A stretch of DNA of 64,000 nucleotides from Xanthomonas sacchari (GCF_040529065.1 NZ_CP132343.1:2480001-2544000), one strand, 5' to 3'; positions 35,365 to 44,764 are shown, numbered from the stretch's first letter. Made by a program: numbers and translations. Notes: a model not told the origin generated them from the sequence alone.

Positions 35365-35777
35365 TTGTCCTTGCGCAGCTTCTGCGCCAGAAGCTGGGCG
35401 AAATCGGGAAGCTGCTTGAACTGCTTGATCGAGGGCAGGGTCGGCGCGGGCGCCTGCGGCAGCGGCTCGGGCAGGTGATGCAAGGTGCGTACCCCGCCGG
35501 GCGAGACGCCGAGCAGCAGCTGTTCGCCGTTGACCTCGACCACCACCACCCGCTCCTTGGCGCCGACCGCCAGGCTGGCGACCACGCGCAAGCCTTGTGC
35601 CGGGCGGAAGCCGCTGCCGGGCAGGCGCTTGAGCACCCAGGCCATGGCCAGGATCAGGCCCAGCACCAGCAGCAGCGCGAACACCGCACCGACCAGGCTG
35701 GGCGCCGACGGCGCCGCGCTACCGACGCCCGCGCCGTGCCTGGCGGTCTGCGCGGCGACGGCGAGCAGCAGGCTCAC
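35361..35777 (-). CDS. fliO: Flagellar biosynthesis protein FliO
   Basis: A 138-residue protein with one membrane span at about residues 28-50. A cytoplasmic domain follows with the family stretch LRVVASLAVGAKERVVVVEV and LLLGVSPGGVRTL. FliO is an assembly scaffold for FliP. It starts at a GTG that overlaps the fliN stop (GTGA) and ends overlapping fliP, so translation is coupled on both sides. Confidence 0.92.
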   Translation of the reverse strand: MSLLLAVAAQTARHGAGVGSAAPSAPSLVGAVFALLLVLGLILAMAWVLKRLPGSGFRPAQGLRVVASLAVGAKERVVVVEVNGEQLLLGVSPGGVRTLHHLPEPLPQAPAPTLPSIKQFKQLPDFAQLLAQKLRKDK

Positions 35778-36112
35778 CGCAGTCTCCGGATGCGCTCGCT
35801 GGGGCTGACCACGTCGGTCAGGCGCACGCCGAAGCGGTCGTTGATGGTCACCACCTCGCCGTGTGCGATCAGGGTGCCGTTGACGTACACGTCCAGCGGT
35901 TCGCCGGCGCCGCGCTCCAGCTCCACCACCGAGCCCTGGTTGAGCTGCAGCAGGTTGCGGATCGGGATGCGGCTGCGGCCCACTTCCAGCGACAGGGTCA
36001 CCGGCACGTCCAGGATCACGTCCAGGTTCAGGTCGTTGGACTCGGCCATGGCATCCGGCTGCAGGCTGTCGAACTGGGCCGGCGCCGGCTGGGTGGGATC
36101 GGTCTGGGTCAT
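35774..36112 (-). CDS. fliN: Flagellar motor switch protein FliN
   Basis: A 112-residue protein with a variable N-terminal 28 residues and the SpoA/FliN domain (ILDVPVTLSLEVGRSRIPIR, LNQGSVVELERGAGEPLDVY, GEVVTINDRFGVRLTDVVSP). It forms the bottom of the C ring, helps engage FliH, and takes part in rotation switching. It overlaps fliM by four bases. Confidence 0.95.
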   Translation of the reverse strand: MTQTDPTQPAPAQFDSLQPDAMAESNDLNLDVILDVPVTLSLEVGRSRIPIRNLLQLNQGSVVELERGAGEPLDVYVNGTLIAHGEVVTINDRFGVRLTDVVSPSERIRRLR

Positions 36113-37116
36113 GGCAGGTCTTCCTGGAGAGCGGGGCGGCGGCGCAGCGCGCCGGGGGGATGGGTGGCGGTGATCTTCACCGCGTTCTGGCCGTGCGAGA
36201 TGCCGAACTCACCGGTGAACACCGGGATGTTCTCCACGCACAGCGGCACCTGCTTGGGCAGGTCGATCGGCAGCACGTCGCCGATCTTCAGCCGGGTCAA
36301 CTCGCGCAGGCTCATCTGCTTCTGCGCCAGCACGCTGGAAATGGTGACCTCCGAGCCGAACAGCTGCTCGCGCAGCATGATGTTCCAGCTCTCGTCGCGG
36401 TCCACGCGGTCGCTCTGGATGCCGGCGTCGAGCAGTTCGCGGATCGGCTCCAGCATCGAGTACGGCAGGGTCACGTGGATCTCGCCGCCGCCGCCTTCCA
36501 GCTCCACGTGGAAGCGGCTGACCACCACGTACTCGCGCGGGGTGACGATGTTGGCAAAGTGCGGGTTGACCTCGGAATTGAGGTACTCGAACTCCACCTC
36601 CATCACCGGCGCCCAGGCCTCGGCCAGGTCGGCGAAGGTCTGCTTGAGCATCAGCTGGATGACCCGCATCTCGGTCGGGGTGAACTCGCGGCCCTCGATG
36701 CGGGTGGGGTAACGGCCGTCGCCGCCGAAGAAGTTGTCGACCACGGTGAACACCAGGGTCGGCTCGAACACGATCAGGCCGGTGCCGCGCAGCGGCTTGA
36801 ACTTGATCAGGTTCAGGTTGCTCGGCACGTACAGCGAGTGCATGTAGTCGTTGAACTTGATCAGGTCGATGCCGCGCACCGACAGGTCGGCCGAGCGCCG
36901 GATCAGGTTGAACAGGCCGATCCGCCACAGGCGGGCGAAGCGCTCGTTGACCATCTCCAGGGTCGGCATGCGCCCACGGATGATCCGGTCCTGGCTGGAG
37001 AAGTCGTAGCTACGCGCTTCGCCAGGCTCGGCCGGCGCCGGCTCGGTATCCACCACGCCGGCGTCGACGCCATGCAGCAGGGCATCGATCTCGTCTTGGG
37101 AGAGCAGGTCGGTCAT
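36109..37116 (-). CDS. fliM: Flagellar motor switch protein FliM
   Basis: A 335-residue protein. The N terminus LLSQDEIDALLHG is the peptide that binds CheY-P. A middle CheC-like domain follows (GTGLIVFEPTLVFTVVDNFF, GREFTPTEMRVIQLML), then a C-terminal SpoA domain like FliN. It links the chemotaxis signal to the rotor. It lies 12 bp after fliL. Confidence 0.96.
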   Translation of the reverse strand: MTDLLSQDEIDALLHGVDAGVVDTEPAPAEPGEARSYDFSSQDRIIRGRMPTLEMVNERFARLWRIGLFNLIRRSADLSVRGIDLIKFNDYMHSLYVPSNLNLIKFKPLRGTGLIVFEPTLVFTVVDNFFGGDGRYPTRIEGREFTPTEMRVIQLMLKQTFADLAEAWAPVMEVEFEYLNSEVNPHFANIVTPREYVVVSRFHVELEGGGGEIHVTLPYSMLEPIRELLDAGIQSDRVDRDESWNIMLREQLFGSEVTISSVLAQKQMSLRELTRLKIGDVLPIDLPKQVPLCVENIPVFTGEFGISHGQNAVKITATHPPGALRRRPALQEDLP

Positions 37117-37128
37117 CGCGGCGGCGCC

Positions 37129-37647
37129 TTACTGTGTGACGAAGCTGGTGAACAGCAGTTCTTCCACGCACTTCTTGCCGGTCTCGGCGGTCATCAGCTT
37201 CTGCGCGGTGGCCAGCGCCTCGGCCTGCAGCTTCTTGCGGCCGTCGATGTTGGCGATGTCGGTCGCCTGCACCTGCGAGAACAGCATCAGCAGGTTGGCG
37301 CGGATCGCCGGGGCGTTCTCGGTGATCAGCTTCAGCTCTTCCGGATCGCGGGTCATCAGCTGCACTTCGAGCTGCAGATAGTGCGGGCCGTCTTCCGCGC
37401 CGCCGTTGAGGTTGACCACGAACGCCGGTTCCATCGGGAAGTACTGCGCCGGCTTGGGAATCTCGGCGGTCTTCGCCTCGGCCTTGGCGTGGCCGCCCTC
37501 GGGCCTCTTCAGGAAGAAGAACGCACCGGCACCGCCGCCGCCCAGCACCAGCACCGCCGCAACGACGATGATCAGCAGCTTCTTCTTCGACTTGCCGCCT
37601 TCCGGGGCGTCCTTGGCGTCTTTCTTGGATTTGTCGGCGGCTGACAC
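37129..37647 (-). CDS. fliL: Flagellar basal body protein FliL
   Basis: The protein has 172 residues from a GTG at 37647, which has AGGAG eight bases upstream. Earlier in-frame starts would add 44 Arg/Pro-rich residues and run into the sigma-54 site. A Lys-rich cytoplasmic tail precedes a single span (about 27-46: LLIIVVAAVLVLGGGGAGAF). The periplasmic domain with YFPMEPAFVVNLNGG follows. FliL supports the stator and motor torque. It heads the fliL-M-N-O-P-Q-R unit. Confidence 0.92.
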   Translation of the reverse strand: MSAADKSKKDAKDAPEGGKSKKKLLIIVVAAVLVLGGGGAGAFFFLKRPEGGHAKAEAKTAEIPKPAQYFPMEPAFVVNLNGGAEDGPHYLQLEVQLMTRDPEELKLITENAPAIRANLLMLFSQVQATDIANIDGRKKLQAEALATAQKLMTAETGKKCVEELLFTSFVTQ

Positions 37648-37682
37648 AGAGCGGGCTCCTGAAGGGGGTCTGCCCCTAAGGA

Positions 37683-37698
37683 TGCAATCGCCGTGCCG
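37683..37698 (-). promoter_or_regulatory. Sigma-54 type promoter for fliL
   Basis: The minus strand reads CGGCAC-GGCGA-TTGCA, with GG and GC ten bases apart, 36 bp before the fliL GTG. This is the same distance as at flhB. Confidence 0.75.
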
Positions 37699-37806
37699 AA
37701 ACCGCGCGCCTGGCGCGCCGGGTGTTTGACGGTGGCGCCGCGCGCCCATGCAGGCGCGGGCGAGACCCTTGCGGGGCAACGGGTTCCGGCAGGGGAAGCG
37801 TTACGG

Positions 37807-37837
37807 CCCCGACGCACTCCCCCGAGATACGTCGGGG
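37807..37837. terminator. Hairpin between fliK and fliL
   Basis: CCCCGACG and CGTCGGGG form an eight-bp stem around a 15-base loop, 60-90 bp past the fliK stop. There is no T tract. It may slow or end the fliE-K transcript before the fliL promoter, or mark an RNA fold. Confidence 0.35.
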
Positions 37838-37896
37838 CGGTCGCCCCCTGCACCACACACATCGCCCCAGCCGGGGCGGCGGCTACGCCGCCAGGA

Positions 37897-39213
37897 TCAG
37901 GCGTAGGCGTCGAGCAGGCCGCGCTGGCGCAGGACCACCGACGGAATCCCGACGCTGCCGGACAGGTCGTCGCCCAGCTCGCTGCCACCGAGGCTGCTGC
38001 CGCCCTGCGGCGTGCCCTGCGTATTGGCCTGCTGTTGCTGCGGCTGCTGCTGGCCGACATCGGCCTGGCCAAGCTGGAAGCCGTGCTGGCCGAGCATGTC
38101 GCGCAGGCGCGGCAGGCTGTTCTCCAGGGCCTGGCGCACGTCGGCCTGGGCGCTGCTGAAACTGGCGTTGACCTGGTCGCCGGTCATGTGCAGGCGCACC
38201 TCGACCGGGCCCAGCTCGGCCGGATTCAGCTTGATGTGGGCGTGGCCGATCTTCTGGTCGGCGAGCCAGCTGATGCGCGCGCCCAGTTCCTCGTCGAACT
38301 GGTTGCCGTGCAGGTTCGGGGTCGGCGTCGGCGAGCCGGTGAACGGCTGCGGATCGGTCAGCCGCGTGGTGGCGTGCAGCGGCGCCGTCGCCGCGGTCGG
38401 CACGATGGCGCTGGGGTCGGCGGCGGGCGCGGCGTCGCCGCTCTCGCCCGTCTTGCCGCCGGCCGCGGCGGCGATGGCGGCCAGTGCCGCCAGCGGGGCC
38501 GCGGTGTCGCCGCCACCGGCCTTGTCGGCCGACCCGGCCTGCGCCAGCAGCATCGCGCCGAAGCCGCCGGCAGCGGAGGCCGGGGCTGTGCCGGCCGTCG
38601 CGGCAGCGCTGCCGGCGGTGGCGGCATTGGGATCGGTGGCGCCGGCCGCGGTCTGCGCCGCGGCGTCGCCGCCGAGCAGCGCGCCCACGCCGTTGGCCAC
38701 GGCGCCGGCGACGCCGACCGCCAGCCCGGCCGCCGCACCCAGCGGGGTCGCGGTGGCGGCCGGCAGGACCGCCGCGCCGATCGCCGGCAGCAGGCCCAGG
38801 CCGATGCCGGCCAGCCCGGCCGGCGGCCAGGCGCTGTCGTCCGGCTTGGCGTCGTCGCGCTTGTCCTCGGTCTTGGCCTTGTCCTTGGCCGTGGCCTTGG
38901 TCTCGGTGCTGCTCTTTTCATTGTCCTGGGCGACCTTGTCGCCGGCCTGCGCGCTGCGCGCCGGATCGCTGGCGGTGTCGTCCGCGGCGGCCGGGCGCTT
39001 GTCGGCCTGGTCCTTGTCGGCACCCTGCGCCGCCTTGGCCGTCTCGCGGGCGGCGGGCTTGGGCGCGGTGGTGCGCGCCGAGCCGCCGCCACCGAGCAGC
39101 TTGGCGAAGTCCTTGTCGCGACCGCCGCTGCGGTCTGCACCCTGGGTGTCGCTGCCGCCGCCGATCTGGCTGGCGCGGCCGCTGCCGCCCAGCGCGGAAA
39201 GCGCGTTGTTCAT
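37897..39213 (-). CDS. fliK: Flagellar hook-length control protein FliK
   Basis: A 438-residue protein with a long N-terminal region of low complexity (Ala, Gly, Asp, Lys). The conserved C-terminal hook-length domain (about 320-400) reads KLNPAELGPVEVRLHMTGDQ and SLPRLRDMLGQHGFQLGQADV. A Gln-rich tail follows. FliK measures the growing hook and triggers the FlhB switch. The stop is followed by a 249-bp gap to fliL. The N-terminal two thirds cannot be aligned from memory and were identified by position and by the C-terminal domain. Confidence 0.92.
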   Translation of the reverse strand: MNNALSALGGSGRASQIGGGSDTQGADRSGGRDKDFAKLLGGGGSARTTAPKPAARETAKAAQGADKDQADKRPAAADDTASDPARSAQAGDKVAQDNEKSSTETKATAKDKAKTEDKRDDAKPDDSAWPPAGLAGIGLGLLPAIGAAVLPAATATPLGAAAGLAVGVAGAVANGVGALLGGDAAAQTAAGATDPNAATAGSAAATAGTAPASAAGGFGAMLLAQAGSADKAGGGDTAAPLAALAAIAAAAGGKTGESGDAAPAADPSAIVPTAATAPLHATTRLTDPQPFTGSPTPTPNLHGNQFDEELGARISWLADQKIGHAHIKLNPAELGPVEVRLHMTGDQVNASFSSAQADVRQALENSLPRLRDMLGQHGFQLGQADVGQQQPQQQQANTQGTPQGGSSLGGSELGDDLSGSVGIPSVVLRQRGLLDAYA

Positions 39214-39671
39214 CGTCCGTCTCCGTCATCGTGTTCGTCGGCGGTGGCCGCCAGGCGCGCGCGGCGCGCTCCGAGGTCGTCCATCTCGCGCTGGCTGCGG
39301 CGGTCGTCGACCTTGCGTTCCTGCGCGCGGTAGCTGGCCGCGAGCTGTTCCAGCACCTGCTTGTCGCGGCTGGCCAGCAGCAGCCGGCTGCGTTCCATCT
39401 CCACCTTCTCGCGGTTGCGGTCCACGGTCTGGCATTGCTGCTGCACCGCGCTCTCCAGCCGGTCCAGGAAGGCGCGGCGGTTGGCCAGTTGCGCCAGGCT
39501 GGTCGCGGCCATCTGGCTGTTGGCGTACTCCTCGGCGTAGCGGCGCAGTTCCTCCAGCCGCGACTCGTGGGTGGCCAGGGCGCGCTGGCGCTCGGCGAGA
39601 TCGCGGGCGACCTCGTCTTCGTGCTGCTGGGCGCGGCGGAGCAGGGGATCGAGACGTTGCGATTGCATCAT
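39210..39671 (-). CDS. fliJ: Flagellar export protein FliJ
   Basis: A 153-residue protein, almost entirely coiled-coil helices with regular Leu and many Arg/Glu (LDPLLRRAQQHEDEVARDLA, RDKQVLEQLAASYRAQERK). It inserts into the FliI ring and connects it to FlhA. It starts three bases after the fliI stop with two consecutive ATG codons and overlaps the fliK start. Confidence 0.92.
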   Translation of the reverse strand: MMQSQRLDPLLRRAQQHEDEVARDLAERQRALATHESRLEELRRYAEEYANSQMAATSLAQLANRRAFLDRLESAVQQQCQTVDRNREKVEMERSRLLLASRDKQVLEQLAASYRAQERKVDDRRSQREMDDLGARRARLAATADEHDDGDGR

Positions 39672-39674
39672 GGC

Positions 39675-41051
39675 TTAGTTCTCGCGGTCGACCAGGCGCT
39701 TGAGGGCGGCCTGGCTGTGGGGCAGATCTGCGGCTTTGGCGACGTCCTGTCCGAGGAATTCCATGATCTCCGGCCAGCGCTCCAGCGCTTCGTCCACGGC
39801 CGGATCGTTGCCGCGCTGGTAGGCGCCGATGGTGATCAGGTCGCGGTTGGCCGAGTACGCGGCCACCAGCCGCTTCAGCGAGCGGATGCGCAGGCGCCAC
39901 GGCTCGTCGGCGATGTCCTGGACCACGCGGCTGACCGAGGACTCGACGTCGATGGCCGGGTACAGGCCGCTGTCGGCCACGCGCCGCGACAGCAGGATGT
40001 GGCCGTCGAGGATGGCGCGCGCGGCGTCGGCGATCGGGTCCTGCGGATCGTCGCCTTCGGTGAGCACGGTGTAGAAGGCGGTGATCGAGCCGCGGCCCTT
40101 GGCGCCGTTGCCGGCGCGCTCGACCAGCGCCGGCAGCTTGGCGAACACCGACGGCGGGTAGCCGCGGGTGGTCGGCGGCTCGCCCACCGACAGGCCGATC
40201 TCGCGCTGGGCCTGGGCGAAGCGGGTCAGCGAGTCCATCAGCAGCAGCACGTTCAGGCCCTGGTCGCGGAACCATTCGGCGATCGCGGTGGCGCGGTAGG
40301 CGCCGTGCAGGCGCGCCAGCGGCGGGCGGTCGGCCGGGGCGGCGACCACCACGGCGCGGCGCAGGCCTTCCTCGCCCAGGGTGGTCTCGACGAAATCGCG
40401 CACTTCGCGGCCGCGTTCGCCGATCAGCCCGACCACGATCACGTCGGCGGCGGTGTAGCGGGTCATCATGCCCAGCAGGGTGGACTTGCCGACGCCGGAG
40501 CCGGCGAACAGGCCCACGCGCTGGCCGCGGCCGATCGGCAGCAGCGCGTTGATCGCGCGCACGCCCACGTCCAGCGGGGTGGTGATGGGTTCGCGCGCCA
40601 GCGGGTTGATCGACACGCCGGCCATGCCCACCGAACCTTCGGCGCGGATCGGGCCCTTGCCGTCCAGCGGCACGCCGTCCGAATCGATGACCCGGCCGAG
40701 CAGGCCTTCGCCCACTTCCACGCCGCCGCGGCGGTGCAGCGGCACCACCCGCGCGTTGGGCAGCAGGCCGTGGGTTTCGGCGCTGGGCATCAGCGAGGTG
40801 CGGTCGCCGGAGAAGCCGACCACTTCGGCATCGACCCAGCCGCCGTCGACCTCGACCTTGCAGGTGGCGCCCATCGGCGCCTCGCAGCCGACCGCTTCCA
40901 GGGTCAGGCCGACCGCACGGCGCAGGATGCCCTCGCGGATCAGGCCGCGGCCGGCGGCCGCGTCCAGGTCGAGCTTGCCCAGGCGGCCGGCCAGGCGCAG
41001 GTTGCGCGCATCCAGCCAGTCGCCGGGGTGGGTGCCGGACAGCGCGCTCAC
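39675..41051 (-). CDS. fliI: Flagellum-specific ATPase FliI
   Basis: The protein has 458 residues from a GTG at 41051 that overlaps the fliH stop (GTGA); the longer upstream frame is a shadow of fliH. It has P-loop GLFAGSGVGKST, Walker B LLLMDSLTRFAQ and the F1-beta-like stretch GEPPTTRGYPPSVF. It forms the hexameric ATPase that helps unfold and deliver export substrates. Length and motifs are normal. Confidence 0.96.
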   Translation of the reverse strand: MSALSGTHPGDWLDARNLRLAGRLGKLDLDAAAGRGLIREGILRRAVGLTLEAVGCEAPMGATCKVEVDGGWVDAEVVGFSGDRTSLMPSAETHGLLPNARVVPLHRRGGVEVGEGLLGRVIDSDGVPLDGKGPIRAEGSVGMAGVSINPLAREPITTPLDVGVRAINALLPIGRGQRVGLFAGSGVGKSTLLGMMTRYTAADVIVVGLIGERGREVRDFVETTLGEEGLRRAVVVAAPADRPPLARLHGAYRATAIAEWFRDQGLNVLLLMDSLTRFAQAQREIGLSVGEPPTTRGYPPSVFAKLPALVERAGNGAKGRGSITAFYTVLTEGDDPQDPIADAARAILDGHILLSRRVADSGLYPAIDVESSVSRVVQDIADEPWRLRIRSLKRLVAAYSANRDLITIGAYQRGNDPAVDEALERWPEIMEFLGQDVAKAADLPHSQAALKRLVDREN

Positions 41052-41671
41052 AGGCCCGCTCCGGACTTGCGCATCACCGTCTCCAGCGCCGCGCGCAGGC
41101 GCGCCTCGAGGGTGCCGTCGATGCGCACCGATTCGGCGTGCACGCGCAGGTCGCCGCGGCTCAGGCTCAGGTCCGGCACCAGCCGGATGCCCTGGTCCAT
41201 CAGCGTCAGCAGCGGGGTCAGCGCGGCGATGTCGTCCGGGTGCAGGCGCACCTCGACGTCGCGGCGCGCGCCGCCGACCGCGTCCAGCGCCTCGGCGACC
41301 AGCTCCGACAGCAGCACCGGGTCGGCCTGGTAGGCGCGGCCGACCAGGCTGCCGGCGATGCGCACGGCCAGTTCGCCGAGCGCGCCGACCACTTCGTTCT
41401 CCAGCCGCGCCAGCGGCCGCGAGAAGTTGTCCAGGATGCCTTCGATCTGCGCGGTCAGGCGGCGGATCTCGGCCTGGCCCTGCGCCAGGCCCTCGGCGTG
41501 GCCGCGTTCGAAGCCTTCGTGCTGCGCCGCGGCCTCGATCGCCTGGATCTCCTCCAGGCTCGGCGGGCGCAGCACCGGCTCGTCCGGCAGCACATCCTCG
41601 TACGGCTGCGCCGCCAGCGGGGGCGGGGCATCGAGTTCCGGCGCCAGCCAGCGCACCACGTTGCCGTTCAT
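41048..41671 (-). CDS. fliH: Flagellar export stator protein FliH
   Basis: A 207-residue protein. The N-terminal part (VVRWLAPELDAPP) carries the Trp that in relatives binds FlhA/FliN. A helix with the GxxxG-like pattern follows (HEGFERGHAEGLAQGQAEI), then the V-ATPase-E-like C-terminal domain (VEVRLHPDDIAALTPLL). It holds FliI inactive and docks it to the C ring. It overlaps fliG by four bases. Confidence 0.94.
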   Translation of the reverse strand: MNGNVVRWLAPELDAPPPLAAQPYEDVLPDEPVLRPPSLEEIQAIEAAAQHEGFERGHAEGLAQGQAEIRRLTAQIEGILDNFSRPLARLENEVVGALGELAVRIAGSLVGRAYQADPVLLSELVAEALDAVGGARRDVEVRLHPDDIAALTPLLTLMDQGIRLVPDLSLSRGDLRVHAESVRIDGTLEARLRAALETVMRKSGAGL

Positions 41672-42678
41672 ACCATGGCCTCCGCACCGCTGCCGCCGAG
41701 GCTGATCGCGCCCTCATCGGCCAGGCGCCGCACGATCGCCAGGATCTCCTTCTGCGCGGCCTCCACGTCGGACAGGCGCACCGGGCCGCGCGCCTCCATG
41801 TCTTCCAGCAGGATCTCGGCGGCGCGCTGGGACATGTTCTTGGTGATCTTGTCGCGCACCTTGATGTCGGCGCCGCGCAGGGCCAGGCCGAGGCGGTCGC
41901 CGCTGACTTCGCGCAGCATGGTCTGCAGCCCGCGGTCGTCCAGCTCCACCAGGTTGTCGAACACGAACATCAGGTCCTGGATGCGGCTGCCCAGGTCGGC
42001 GTCGATCTTGCTGATCGCCGACAGCACGCCCTGGTCCGAGCCGCTGTCCAGGAAGTTGAGGATGTTCGCGGCCACCTTGACCCCGCCCACGTTGGACGAC
42101 TTCAGGTTCTGGTTGCCGGAGAACTGCCGCTCCATGATCTCGTTGAGCTCGTTGAGCGCGTGCGGCGGGATGCCGTCGAGGGTGGCGATGCGCATCAGCA
42201 CGTCGGCGCGGGTGCGCTCGGGCAGCAGCTTCAGCGCCTCGGCGGCCTGGTCGCTGTCCAGGTGCGCCATCACGATGGCGATGATCTGCGGATGCTCGTT
42301 GCGCACCAGGTCGGCGATGGAGCGCGGGTCCATCCACTTCAGGGTGTCCAGGCCGGTGGTGTTGCGGCCCAGCAGGATGCGGTCGATCAGGCTGCCGGCC
42401 TTGTCGGCGCCCAGCGCCTGCACCAGCACGTTGCGGATGTAGTCGTCGGCGCCCACGCCCAGCGAGGTCTTGCTGCCCAGCTCGGCGTTGAACTCCTCCA
42501 TGACCTTCTCGACCTGGTCGCGCGAGATGCCGCTCAGCGTCGCCATGGCGATGCCGATCTTCTGCACCTCCTTGGGGTCCATGTGCTTGAGCACCTCGGC
42601 CGCGTCGGCCTCGCCGAGCGACAGCAGCAGCACGGCGGCGCGCTGGGTGCCATTCATTGCATTCGCATCAGGCTTCAC
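41668..42678 (-). CDS. fliG: Flagellar motor switch protein FliG
   Basis: A 336-residue protein with three armadillo-like domains. The C-terminal domain carries the charged torque helix (DDRGLQTMLREVSGDRLGLA, RDKITKNMSQRAAEILLEDM). It couples the rotor to the stators. The start at 42678 overlaps fliF by 11 bases; the ATG at 42657 (MNGTQRAAVLLL) is the alternative and matches the usual family start. Confidence 0.96.
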   Translation of the reverse strand: MKPDANAMNGTQRAAVLLLSLGEADAAEVLKHMDPKEVQKIGIAMATLSGISRDQVEKVMEEFNAELGSKTSLGVGADDYIRNVLVQALGADKAGSLIDRILLGRNTTGLDTLKWMDPRSIADLVRNEHPQIIAIVMAHLDSDQAAEALKLLPERTRADVLMRIATLDGIPPHALNELNEIMERQFSGNQNLKSSNVGGVKVAANILNFLDSGSDQGVLSAISKIDADLGSRIQDLMFVFDNLVELDDRGLQTMLREVSGDRLGLALRGADIKVRDKITKNMSQRAAEILLEDMEARGPVRLSDVEAAQKEILAIVRRLADEGAISLGGSGAEAMV

Positions 42679-44389
42679 TGGCGACCCATCCCTTCACGAC
42701 CTGCGCCACGCGCTTGGAATCCTGTTTGACCGCTTCGCGGGCCTGACGCAACCGTTCTTCGTAGGCGTCGGGCAGGGCAATGGCGGGGTTGCCGCCAGCG
42801 CCGCCGCTGAGGCTGGCGGTGTCCTCGCCCAGCGACGGCAGCAGCGGGTTGTCGTCGTCGAGCATCGACAGCTTGGCGTCGCGCGGCTCGCCGCCCTCGC
42901 GGTCGTGGCCTACGGCCGCAGCCGGTGCGGGACCGGCGATCTGGCGCAGCGCCGGGCGCAGCACGCCGAACAGCAGCGCCAGCACCACCGCCGCACCCAG
43001 CACCAGGCGCGCGACGTTCATCACCCGCGGATCTTCCCACCAACCGGGCTTGTCGGCCGCTTCCGGGGCCTGGCGGACGAACGGGGCGTTCATCACCGAG
43101 ACGGTGTCGCCGCGTTCGGCATTGAAGCCTACCGCTTGCTTGACCAGGCCTTCGATGCGGGTCAGCTCGGCGGCGCTGAGCGCCTGTTCGGTCATCTTGC
43201 CCTTGGCGCCCGGCCGCATCACGTGGTCCACCAGCACCGCCACCGACACGCGCTTGATCCGCCCGGCCGGCTGCCGGGTGTGCTGCAGGGTGCGGTCCAG
43301 CTCGTAGTTGCGGGTGGCGCTCTTGGAGCTTTCGGTCGGGGTCGCGGCGGCGGCCTGCTGAGTGCCGGCGGTGCCGGCGGCGGGCGGGGCGCCGGTAGCG
43401 CCCGGCTGGCCCGGCGCGCTGCCCGGCGAGTTGCTGGTCGCGCCGGGCGCGCCCTGCGGACCGCTGGTGCTGGTGCTGCTGTCGCTGACCTGCTCGCTGC
43501 GCAGCTTCGGCGGGTCGCCGTTGTACAGCTCGCGCGCTTCCTCGACCACCGAGAAGTCCATGTCCACGTTCACTTCCGGGTTGACCCGGCCCGGGCCGGT
43601 CATCGGCTCCAGCAGTTCGCGGATGCGCTGGTTGTAGGCGCTTTCCTGGCGCCGCACCTGGTCGAACTGGGCGGCGTTGAGCGCGGCGTCGCTGTTGGGG
43701 TCGGCGATGGTCAGCATGCGCCCGCTCTGGTCGACCACAGTGACGCGGTCCGGCGCCAGGTCCGGGATGCTGGAGGCGACCATGTTGACGATCGCATCGA
43801 CCTGGTTGCGTTCCAGGGTGGTGCCGCCGCGCAGTTCCAGCACCACCGAGGCGCTGGCGGCCTCGCGCTGGCGGGTGAACGCGCTCGGCTTGGGAATGGC
43901 CAGGTGCACCCGCGCCTCGCGCACCGGGCGCAGGCTGGCGATGGTGCGTGCCAGTTCGGTTTCCAGGGCGTGCTGGTAGCGCGCGTTCTCCACGAACTGG
44001 CTGACCCCGAAGCCGGGATCCTTCTCCATCACCTCGAAGCCCATGTTGCCGTTGTCGGTCAGGCCGGAGCCGGCCAGCTTCAGCCGCGCGTCGTACAGCT
44101 TGTCCTCCGGCACGGTGATCGCGCCGGTGGCCTGGTCGAGCTTGAACGGGATCTGCGCGGTGCGCAGCAGGTCGGTGGCTTCGGCCGTGCCTTTCTCGTC
44201 CAGGCCGGTGTACAGCGGGGTGTAGGCCGGCTTCTGCGACCAGAAGAACACGAACAGGCCGGCCGCCACCGCCACCGCGATCATCGCCATCAGGCCGATG
44301 CGGCGGGTGAGCTGCAGGCTCTGCAGGCGGTCGAACCACGCGCCGGCCTTTTCGCTGCTGAACGTCTCTTTGCTGATCGCAAGCGCCAT
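42668..44389 (-). CDS. fliF: Flagellar MS-ring protein FliF
   Basis: A 573-residue protein with spans near residues 33-52 and 455-475. Two ring-building motifs lie between them (KPAYTPLYTGLDEKGTAEA; VARTIASLRPVREARVHLAI-like). A Pro/Gly/Ser-rich insert sits at about 305-355. The cytoplasmic C terminus binds FliG. It is the founding ring of the basal body and lies 12 bp after fliE. Confidence 0.96.
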   Translation of the reverse strand: MALAISKETFSSEKAGAWFDRLQSLQLTRRIGLMAMIAVAVAAGLFVFFWSQKPAYTPLYTGLDEKGTAEATDLLRTAQIPFKLDQATGAITVPEDKLYDARLKLAGSGLTDNGNMGFEVMEKDPGFGVSQFVENARYQHALETELARTIASLRPVREARVHLAIPKPSAFTRQREAASASVVLELRGGTTLERNQVDAIVNMVASSIPDLAPDRVTVVDQSGRMLTIADPNSDAALNAAQFDQVRRQESAYNQRIRELLEPMTGPGRVNPEVNVDMDFSVVEEARELYNGDPPKLRSEQVSDSSTSTSGPQGAPGATSNSPGSAPGQPGATGAPPAAGTAGTQQAAAATPTESSKSATRNYELDRTLQHTRQPAGRIKRVSVAVLVDHVMRPGAKGKMTEQALSAAELTRIEGLVKQAVGFNAERGDTVSVMNAPFVRQAPEAADKPGWWEDPRVMNVARLVLGAAVVLALLFGVLRPALRQIAGPAPAAAVGHDREGGEPRDAKLSMLDDDNPLLPSLGEDTASLSGGAGGNPAIALPDAYEERLRQAREAVKQDSKRVAQVVKGWVASEA

Positions 44390-44401
44390 CGTCTTCTACC
44401 C

Positions 44402-44764
44402 TTACAGCGGCATGTTCATCACGTCCTGGTACGCCTGGACGAGTCGGTTGCGGACTTCCACGGTAGCGCGAAACGCCACCTGGGACTGTTGTGCGGCCAG
44501 CATCACCTTGGCCAGATCGGCGCTGGGGTCGCCCAGTTCGAAGGCCTTGGCGAGGTCGCCGGACTTCTGCTGGGCCTCGTTCACGCCGCCGATGGCATTG
44601 CGCAGGGTCTCGGTGAAGCTCGGGCCCTGCACACCCTGGCTGCCGCCCAGGCCTTCGATCGCATTGCTGCGGCCGACATCGCCCACCCGCGTCTGCGCCG
44701 CCTGGCCGACCTGGCCCTGGTAGCTGCGGATCTGCGAAAGGATGGAGCTGATGGAGTCGCTCAT
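44402..44764 (-). CDS. fliE: Flagellar hook-basal body protein FliE
   Basis: The protein has 120 residues from the ATG at 44764; 36 further in-frame residues upstream are Pro/Arg-rich and overlap the promoter. The family core is SFTETLRNAIGGVNEAQQKS and VMLAAQQSQVAFRATVEVRNRLVQAYQDVMNMPL, in two repeats of no more than 20 residues each. FliE joins the MS ring to the rod. It heads the fliE-F-G-H-I-J-K operon. Confidence 0.95.
   Translation of the reverse strand: MSDSISSILSQIRSYQGQVGQAAQTRVGDVGRSNAIEGLGGSQGVQGPSFTETLRNAIGGVNEAQQKSGDLAKAFELGDPSADLAKVMLAAQQSQVAFRATVEVRNRLVQAYQDVMNMPL

Noticed and set aside
34093-35478. Plus-strand frame of 461 codons over fliQ and fliP
   Set aside because: It is His/Gln/Arg-rich and antisense to two well-supported export-gate genes.
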